Positions 58,108-64,000 of a DNA stretch of 64,000 nucleotides are shown piece after piece. Location of the stretch: assembly GCF_011745665.1 (NCBI RefSeq), contig NZ_CP050253.1, forward strand, positions 2,269,418-2,333,417, read 5' to 3'. The DNA is from Zophobihabitans entericus. Its GTDB lineage: Bacteria; Pseudomonadota; Gammaproteobacteria; Enterobacterales; Orbaceae. The notes under the pieces were generated by a model. It was not told the origin of the DNA. It made no database searches and saw only the letters and a program-made list of their open reading frames with translations. The stretch's first letter is position 1, and every line of letters begins with the position of its first letter. The position numbers were made by a program, and so were the translations under genes.

Positions 58108-58433
58108 TAGGATCCAGATCTAAAAGAGTAGGATCTTGTGATCATATTTTCTTATGATCTGAGAATAATCAATTGTTCACAGGTGATAGTGAGCATTTGC
58201 TCACCTAAAATGAGCAAAAGTTTAGCTAAATTTAATAACTATAACTTTAACTTATAGGAAGTTTAGATTTTAAGAAACCAGGATATCATTCAGATTAGTT
58301 AGTGCATTTGCTTAATAAATTAGCTAACGATTGAAATTCCGTCATAGCGTCATACATATGTAATTTAACAACTTTTCTTGTTTATCCCAAAAGTTATTCA
58401 CAGAATTTGTGAGTAACTTTTAGATTATCCACA
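58108..58433. other. oriC-like region: Dam-site cluster plus DnaA boxes
   Basis: Inside a 1.66-kb stretch without a convincing gene (57932-59592). Five GATC sites lie within 58111-58159, several as GATCT-type 13-mer-like units in AT-rich DNA, as at the E. coli oriC unwinding element. A DnaA-like box TTGTTCACA follows at 58173-58181. At the right end are TTATCCCAA (58382), TTATTCACA (58394, perfect), inverted TTACTCACA (58408-58416) and TTATCCACA (58425-58433, perfect, like E. coli R4). Element order and span (~320 bp) resemble oriC, but the usual gidA/mioC neighbours are absent. Could instead be a DnaA-titration or regulatory site. Confidence 0.5.
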
Positions 58434-59096
58434 TATCAATTTAAGTGATGTGAGTAAGAATATGCATAAAGAGATAGCTAGTAATGACAAGGCTTAATCA
58501 AAATCTATGGAAACAACCTAAACATAAAATGATAAGAATGAAACAAAACTAAGACAATATATTCGATGATAAGCTAATTTAAAATTGAGATAGATAGATT
58601 TAAGAAATAAATTATGAATAAGATCTAAGATTAGAGATATCAAAACTTAACTTAGTTTTATAGAATTATTTTAATATTATGGTCAGCTTTTTGGTTCAGT
58701 TAATCAGAACCAGAGTGAACCTGGTTAAAAAGAAGTTATTAATTGTAGTAAAATAGATTAGTTTTTAGCTGGAAATCATCCGAAATTAAATCTGCTGGAT
58801 AATTATATTGAAGACCTCTGAGATTGCTTATATTTATATTTTGGTTCGCATAATGTATATTATGTTAAATAATATAATGATAAATAATATTATTAATCAA
58901 AATGTTGCCTATACCTTGTGTTATATAGTAAATACCCACTAACTTATCTCGAAATAATAACTACCCTGCTTAATTTAAGCAAAAAATATAGTTTTTTGAA
59001 TCTGACTCCTGTAGTAAAAACGCTAAAATGAAAACTTTATATTTGTAGTTATAAATATAAAAGTAAAAGTCAGCCAAAAATATCAGGAGGATTTTT

Positions 59097-59153
59097 ATGA
59101 CTATAAGAAATGATTCCATATCTAACGATAAAACGGTTTTAATAACTGGCTAG
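59097..59153 (+). pseudogene. Short ORF with strong ribosome site, possible remnant of an SDR gene
   Basis: An AGGAGG site precedes ATG 59097, but the frame reads only MTIRNDSISNDKTVLITG before TAG 59151-59153. KTVLITG is the usual opening of an SDR cofactor-binding strand, so this may be the 5' end of a decayed gene; sequence after the stop no longer reads as an SDR. Alternatively a leader peptide. 58440-59090 and 59160-59380 show no other feature except an 8-bp CTGGCAAG/CTTGCCAG inverted repeat (59288 and 59349). Confidence 0.35.
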
Positions 59154-59386
59154 ATTATCTCCGCTGGAACCTATTGTTCACAAAAAGATATAGCAAGTGT
59201 GTTAGTACATTGGAGGTGGATTGTAGCTGGATAATAAGCTCTCAGGTGATTCGAGTTAATGGTAGTTTTGCTTAACAACCTCTTAAACTGGCAAGTTCTT
59301 ACCCTACTTCAAACCTTGAATTTTACTGTCCTGTATAAATAAATGTGGCTTGCCAGAACTTAAATTTCACTAAAAATTATTTTTAA

Positions 59387-59400
59387 TTGATATCTGTCAA
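59387..59400 (+). promoter_or_regulatory. FNR-type box upstream of fnr
   Basis: TTGAT-ATCT-GTCAA matches TTGAT-N4-ATCAA with one change, 192 bp upstream of the fnr start. fnr is negatively autoregulated in E. coli. Confidence 0.55.
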
Positions 59401-59592
59401 TTATAAAAATAATTAATTAATTTTAATAACGCCAACAAATTATGCAATAAATTATCAAAATTTGAGATATAGATCCAAAATTCATCTCATTTAACAAATC
59501 GACAAAAATAAATGAAAATGTTAATCTACACCAAGACCCTTTCGCGACTGACTAATTGTATATAAACAATAAATAAAATAGAAATCTTTATC

Positions 59593-60318
59593 ATGCATAA
59601 TAACTCTTACAAAAGGCTACGCTCAAATAGCTATTCTGTGCCTTGTGAGCTTTGTAGTATAGGCTCCTTGTGTATTCCTATGATTCAGGACTGCACACTG
59701 GGAAACTTATTAAATCAGAAAAAAGCTCTTGCTAAAAATGAGATCGCAGTAAAAGCCGGCGATCCATTTAATAAATTATATGTGATCCACTCTGGTTGCC
59801 TGAAAAGCTATGTGATCACAAATAACGGTACCCAGCAGATCACCGGATTCTATTTACCGGGAGATATCCTTGGTTATGAAGCTATTTGTGAAAACAAATA
59901 TCATAACTACATTGAAGCCCTGACCCATACATTAGTTTGTGAAGTCAAATATGACCGTCTGATTGCTTTTGGTAATGAAAGTGCTTCTATTCGTGAACAC
60001 AATATTCGTTTAATGAGTAATGAAATCTTAAATCAACAAAGACTGATTATGATTTTTGCTCAGAAGAATGCTGAAGAACGTCTGGCAACATTTGTTTATT
60101 CAATGTATCGTCGATACGCTCAACGTGGTCATACTTCACTAAATATTAAATTAGCCATGAGCCGTGCAGATATTGCTAATCATCTGGGCTTAACTATTGA
60201 AACTGTGAGCCGTATCTTCACCCGACTACAGCAAGCAGAAATTTTGATGGTAAAAGGTAAATATATTCTGATCAAAAATTTATCTGAATTAATTAAAGCC
60301 GCCGGAGAGTCAGAATAA
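59593..60318 (+). CDS. fnr: FNR oxygen-responsive regulator
   Basis: A 241-residue CRP/FNR regulator. The 4Fe-4S ligands are present: C18, C21 and C27 (Cx2Cx5C, as in E. coli C20, C23, C29) and C116 in TLVCEV. The cyclic-nucleotide-binding-like barrel is followed by the NAEERLATFVYSMYRRYAQRG dimer helix and the recognition helix ETVSRIFTRLQ (E. coli ETISRLLGRFQ). Activates anaerobic genes when the cluster is intact. Confidence 0.95.
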   Translation: MHNNSYKRLRSNSYSVPCELCSIGSLCIPMIQDCTLGNLLNQKKALAKNEIAVKAGDPFNKLYVIHSGCLKSYVITNNGTQQITGFYLPGDILGYEAICENKYHNYIEALTHTLVCEVKYDRLIAFGNESASIREHNIRLMSNEILNQQRLIMIFAQKNAEERLATFVYSMYRRYAQRGHTSLNIKLAMSRADIANHLGLTIETVSRIFTRLQQAEILMVKGKYILIKNLSELIKAAGESE

Positions 60319-60395
60319 CTTTTTCTGCTCTCTTTTTGCTATAAATCTATGATAGAATATCGCAGTTTCCTATTCTGATAAATAAGGTCTTACCC

Positions 60396-61487
60396 ATGAC
60401 TTCATTGAAAAAAACATTTTTAGCAGCCGCACTATTTACCCTATTACCTGTATCATTTAGTTCATTTGCTGCAGAAGAGCTTACTCCGGAAAGAGCTGAG
60501 GCCCTGACTTCATTTAAAGAAGTGACATCTCGTGGTACTTATATGAGTTTTAGTGATGCTGCTCGTGCAATATCTAAAATTGCAGATAAAGAAGGTGCAG
60601 CCTACTTTTATATAACAAGCATGAACACCCATAGCAGTAATCCATCTTTACGAATTGTTTACGCTAACCTCTATAAAGCTGATGCAGTAGCAAAAGAAGA
60701 AGAAAAACCTAAATTAAGACAATTCAGAGGCGTATACGAATATCCAAAAACAATTGCAGTTGGTTTTGAACCTTATGACTGGGTAAGATTACGTGCTTAT
60801 TATCCTAACCAATATGATATCAATGAAGCTGTTGGTAAAGCGGCCGCAGCTAAAGGTGCTTACGCTTTCTATATTGATCGACAAATAGAAACCAACTCGC
60901 GTAATACTGAGGTTACTGCTTATTTATTTAAAGAAGATGCTCCTATTCGTCATGTGCAACCAGAAAATGCTATTCCATATGATTCAGAAGCAGGACGCCA
61001 GGCACTAGCCGAAGGTGGTGAAGCTGCATTACAAGTTGAGAAACCAGGCTACTATTCTTCAACAGCATTCAATGAACAGTATTATGCTGAGAAATTTGAA
61101 GGAACTAAATCAGGATCCCAATCAGCAACAACTGAACAAGTTAAACCAACTGCTACAGCTGAAACAACAGCAGTAAATACAGCTGGAGTAACAACACAAA
61201 CCCCATCAACAGCAACTTCATCATCAATTTTACCACCTACAAGAAGTCGTTACACTGTCACGCTACCTAACGGCACTAAAGTTGAAGAATTAAATGATGC
61301 AACAGCGGCTAAGATGGTTCCGTTTGATTCGATCTCTTTCCGTGGCTATTTTGCGACAGATACAGATATTTCGTATCAGGCAGCAAAACGTGCAGCTGAA
61401 ATGGGAGCGAAATATTATCATATTACTCGTGTAGCAGAAAATTCACGTGGTGTTAACAGAACAGTTTATATTGATTTATTCAGATAA
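60396..61487 (+). CDS. ydgH: YdgH, periplasmic protein with DUF1471 repeats
   Basis: A 363-residue precursor with signal peptide (MTSLKKTFLAAALFTLLPVSFSSFAA). Three YdgH/BhsA/McbA domains can be seen: EVTSRGTYMSFSDAARAISKIADKEGAAYFYITS, the YYPNQYDINEAVGKAAAAKGAYAFYI repeat, and the last one FATDTDISYQAAKRAAEMGAKYYHITR. A Thr/Ser/Ala-rich linker (residues ~240-280) precedes the third. Role in stress or envelope integrity is unclear. Single gene with a terminator behind. Confidence 0.92.
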   Translation: MTSLKKTFLAAALFTLLPVSFSSFAAEELTPERAEALTSFKEVTSRGTYMSFSDAARAISKIADKEGAAYFYITSMNTHSSNPSLRIVYANLYKADAVAKEEEKPKLRQFRGVYEYPKTIAVGFEPYDWVRLRAYYPNQYDINEAVGKAAAAKGAYAFYIDRQIETNSRNTEVTAYLFKEDAPIRHVQPENAIPYDSEAGRQALAEGGEAALQVEKPGYYSSTAFNEQYYAEKFEGTKSGSQSATTEQVKPTATAETTAVNTAGVTTQTPSTATSSSILPPTRSRYTVTLPNGTKVEELNDATAAKMVPFDSISFRGYFATDTDISYQAAKRAAEMGAKYYHITRVAENSRGVNRTVYIDLFR

Positions 61488-61507
61488 TTATTATTTTTTA
61501 TAAATAC

Positions 61508-61532
61508 AAGGGGGCATAAAGCCCCCTTTTTT
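61508..61532 (+). terminator. Terminator of ydgH
   Basis: AAGGGGGC-ATAAA-GCCCCCTT stem-loop with a T run. Confidence 0.92.
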
Positions 61533-61563
61533 ATTTTCTACTAATCATTTATTTAACCTATTG

Positions 61564-64000
61564 TTATCCGTTTTTAGCAATATTATCAATCTGTTGAAAA
61601 ATACGTTTTTCCGAAATTGGGTATGGCGTTCCAAGCTGCTGGGCAAAAAAGTTAACTCTAAGCTCTTCTATCATCCAGCGAATATCTGTTATTGTCGTAT
61701 CTTGTTGTCTGTCAGCAGGTAGTTTTTTCAATAACTGCTGATAAGCAGTCTGAACCTGCTCAATTTTCAGCATATGTGCCCTGTCCTTGTTTGGATCAAG
61801 TAACATTTTCTCCAGACGCTTTTCAATCGCTGTTAAATAACGATACAGATCATTAAGCCTTGTTGCTCCAGTTTGAGTGACAAAACCTTTATAGATCAGA
61901 TTGGATAATTGCGCTTTTATATCTGACATAGCAAAAGCCATATTTAGATCAAATCGTCCTTTTAGCTTTTTATTAATGTTAAAATTCAGAGTCAGAATCT
62001 TCTCGACTTGTTTAGCTATCTCTACCACTGATTCATTAATATGTCCTTTGACATAAGACAACAGCTGTTCAAACTCTTCATTATTCCAGACTAAACCCCC
62101 ATGAGATTTAATCAGTTGTTCAATACCACAAATAATACAATCATCAATCAGATCTAAAACAGAGCCAAAAGTATTAAAATATAGGCCTAGTTTAGCTTTA
62201 TTTGGTAACTTTTCATGTAGATATTTCACTGGTGATGGAATATTTAATAACAGTAAACGGCGTAATCCGATTAACGCTAAGCGTTGCTGTTCTGACTCTG
62301 AATCAACCAGTTTGATACTTACACTTTGATTATCATCAACTAACGCCGGATAAGCTTTAATGGTATATTGACCACGCTTACTTTCATAAGATTTTGGTAA
62401 CTGGCCAAAGTCCCATTCTGTAATATTCCGCTTCTCAATTTGTTCACTTTTTGTCGTTTTAGAAAGTGTTTGCTGAACTTTATCTTTTAGATCAGTTTTT
62501 AAAGATTGCAGATCTTTACTTTCCTGTAGTTTACGATCGTTTTGATCCAACACTCTAAAAGTCATTTTAAGATGATCCGGAATCTGATCCCATTGCCACA
62601 TTTCCCGATCGATTGTGACACCACTCATTCGTCGAAACTCACACTCTAAAGATTCAAGTAATGGCATACCGAGTGGCTCTGCCCGGGATAAAAATGCTTC
62701 AGCATAATTAGGAGCTGGGACAAAATGACGCCTTATTGGTTTTGGCAAAGATTTAATTAAAGCGATAATTAATTCTTGTCTAAGCCCCGGAATTTGCCAG
62801 TCAAAACCTTGTTCACTAACCTGATTTAACACTGCAACTGGAATATGAACTGTTACACCATCAGCCTCATTACCCGGTTCGAACTGATAAGATAACGGTA
62901 ATTTTAAGTTATTTTGCTGCCAAGAGTCTGGATAATCTAGCTGACTTACCTTACCTGCTGATTCCTTAATTAACATACTTTTTTCAAAGTTTAATAAATC
63001 AGGTTGTGATCTTTCTGTCTTTTTCCACCAGTTATCAAAGTGTCTGGCAGATACAATATCCACAGGTAGACGTTTATCATAAAACTGATATAAAACCTCA
63101 TCATCAACTAAAATATCCCGGCGTCTGGATTTATGTTCTAGATCTTCAACATCATCCATTAACTGACGATTTTTCTGGAAGAAAGCATGTTTAGTTTGCC
63201 AGTCACCTTCAACCAAAGCATGACGAATAAAGAGTTCACGGCTAATAATGGGATCTATTGGTGCATAATTAACCGAACGTTGATTCACAATAGGTAAGCC
63301 AAATAGTGTGACTTTCTCGTTTGCCAGCGTAGTGCCCTGCGATTTAGCCCAATGAGGTTCACTATAACTATGTTTAATTAAGTGCTCAGCGAGTGGTTCA
63401 ATCCATTCAGGATCAATCTGTGCAGCGATGCGCCCCCAAAGTTTTGAGGTTTCTACCAGTTCAGCAACCACACACCATTTAGGTGGTTTTTTAAATAACC
63501 CTGAATTTGGGAAAATAGAGAATTTAATATTACGTGCACCGGTATATTCATGCTTTTCTAAATCTTTCAGACCAATATGAGATAAAAGTCCACTAAGTAA
63601 AGAGCAGTGGATTGCCCGATAATCAGCAGCAACACTATTTACCGGAAATTTAAGTTCTTTAATCACTTGTCTTAGCTGGGTATAAACATCTTGCCACTCT
63701 CTGACGCGTAAATAGTTCAGATAGTCCTGCTTACATAATTTACGGAACTGACTGGCTGATAATGCTTCTTGTTGCTCCTTAATATAATTCCAGAGATTAA
63801 CAAAAGTGACAAAATCAGACTCTTTATCTAAAAAACGACGATGTTTTTCATCGGAAGCCTGTTGTTTTTCTAAAGGACGTTCTCTTGGATCCTGAATAGA
63901 TAAAGCGGCAGTGATGATCATAATTTCTTTAATACAGCCCTGCTTTCTGGCTTCTACTACCATTCTGGCCAGACGAGGATCTATCGGCAACTGTGCCAAA
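61564..64000 (-). CDS. hrpA: HrpA ATP-dependent RNA helicase (C-terminal ~811 residues; 5' end outside)
   Basis: The frame is open to the right edge and runs into the middle of the DEAH-box protein, just after the helicase core: LAQLPIDPRLARMVVEARKQGC, IMIITAALSIQDPRERP, YLNYLRVREWQDVYTQLRQV, the long HrpA-specific DUF3418 region (GVTVHIPVAVLNQVSEQGFDWQIPGL), and the end EELRVNFFAQQLGTPYPISEKRI. HrpA resolves stalled ribosomes or colliding ribosomes and processes some mRNAs. The Walker motifs are beyond the window. Confidence 0.97.
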   Translation of the reverse strand, partial: LAQLPIDPRLARMVVEARKQGCIKEIMIITAALSIQDPRERPLEKQQASDEKHRRFLDKESDFVTFVNLWNYIKEQQEALSASQFRKLCKQDYLNYLRVREWQDVYTQLRQVIKELKFPVNSVAADYRAIHCSLLSGLLSHIGLKDLEKHEYTGARNIKFSIFPNSGLFKKPPKWCVVAELVETSKLWGRIAAQIDPEWIEPLAEHLIKHSYSEPHWAKSQGTTLANEKVTLFGLPIVNQRSVNYAPIDPIISRELFIRHALVEGDWQTKHAFFQKNRQLMDDVEDLEHKSRRRDILVDDEVLYQFYDKRLPVDIVSARHFDNWWKKTERSQPDLLNFEKSMLIKESAGKVSQLDYPDSWQQNNLKLPLSYQFEPGNEADGVTVHIPVAVLNQVSEQGFDWQIPGLRQELIIALIKSLPKPIRRHFVPAPNYAEAFLSRAEPLGMPLLESLECEFRRMSGVTIDREMWQWDQIPDHLKMTFRVLDQNDRKLQESKDLQSLKTDLKDKVQQTLSKTTKSEQIEKRNITEWDFGQLPKSYESKRGQYTIKAYPALVDDNQSVSIKLVDSESEQQRLALIGLRRLLLLNIPSPVKYLHEKLPNKAKLGLYFNTFGSVLDLIDDCIICGIEQLIKSHGGLVWNNEEFEQLLSYVKGHINESVVEIAKQVEKILTLNFNINKKLKGRFDLNMAFAMSDIKAQLSNLIYKGFVTQTGATRLNDLYRYLTAIEKRLEKMLLDPNKDRAHMLKIEQVQTAYQQLLKKLPADRQQDTTITDIRWMIEELRVNFFAQQLGTPYPISEKRIFQQIDNIAKNG

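Overview
The window is chromosomal DNA from an AT-rich gammaproteobacterium. The gene set (hrpA, mfd, lolCDE, cmoAB, rnd, fnr, sulA, ydgH, ydgA, rarD, nfi, yigZ, apt, pstSCAB-phoU, phoBR) is close in sequence feel to Enterobacterales and Pasteurellales. The combination of low GC and enterobacterial-type proteins would fit an insect-gut group such as Orbales, but that placement is inference. No rRNA, CRISPR array, insertion sequence or prophage was seen.

Layout. 1-2008: 3' end of a CdiA/filamentous-hemagglutinin-type contact toxin, followed by two small membrane-protein genes, the first a likely immunity gene. 2255-4192: a frameshifted SDR gene, rarD and a tRNA-Lys. 4370-8865: a LysR regulator facing an atoB-atoD-atoA operon (acetoacetyl-CoA and short-chain CoA transfer), then a DeoR-type regulator. 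9192-13293: DUF1848 protein, endonuclease V, an EamA exporter, YigZ and a methyltransferase. 14248-19138: apt, brnQ, a secreted nuclease, trmN6, an unknown gene and an SDR lacking the usual catalytic pair. 19820-26441: a complete phosphate cluster, phoB-phoR-pstSCAB-phoU, with Pho boxes before phoB and pstS. 26585-34191: small lipoprotein, GNAT enzyme, PheC-like periplasmic protein, then a vWA protein, a repeat-containing lipoprotein and a two-component pair that appear to share a promoter motif. 34822-37473: a putative attenuated operon for a cytosine-deaminase-like amidohydrolase, a dihydroorotate-dehydrogenase-like protein and a small monooxygenase. 37829-49107: cmoBA, a metallophosphoesterase, rnd, an AlkD-like repair protein, SOS-controlled sulA, ydgA and mfd. 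50066-53212: lolCDE. 53476-57931: a 29-residue Lys/Ala/Pro protein, an HxlR regulator facing its probable target, and an NhaC-type antiporter operon. 57932-59592: a long intergenic region with a Dam-site and DnaA-box cluster resembling oriC. 59593-64000: fnr, ydgH and the 3' part of hrpA.

The most unusual structure is a family of large GC-rich intergenic repeats found at nine places between 13.3 and 49.9 kb. Each copy is built from up to five different palindromic modules (called A to E here) joined by conserved linkers, in forward, reverse or mixed order. They lie mostly between convergent genes. Module E forms a long hairpin whose stem changes sequence between copies while keeping pairing. 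Other leads are a pyrBI-like leader-peptide attenuator at 34.9 kb, a CpxR-like direct repeat shared by the vWA and histidine-kinase genes, the toxin-immunity module at the left edge, the oriC-like region at 58.1-58.4 kb and the KAPA-repeat microprotein at 53.5 kb.
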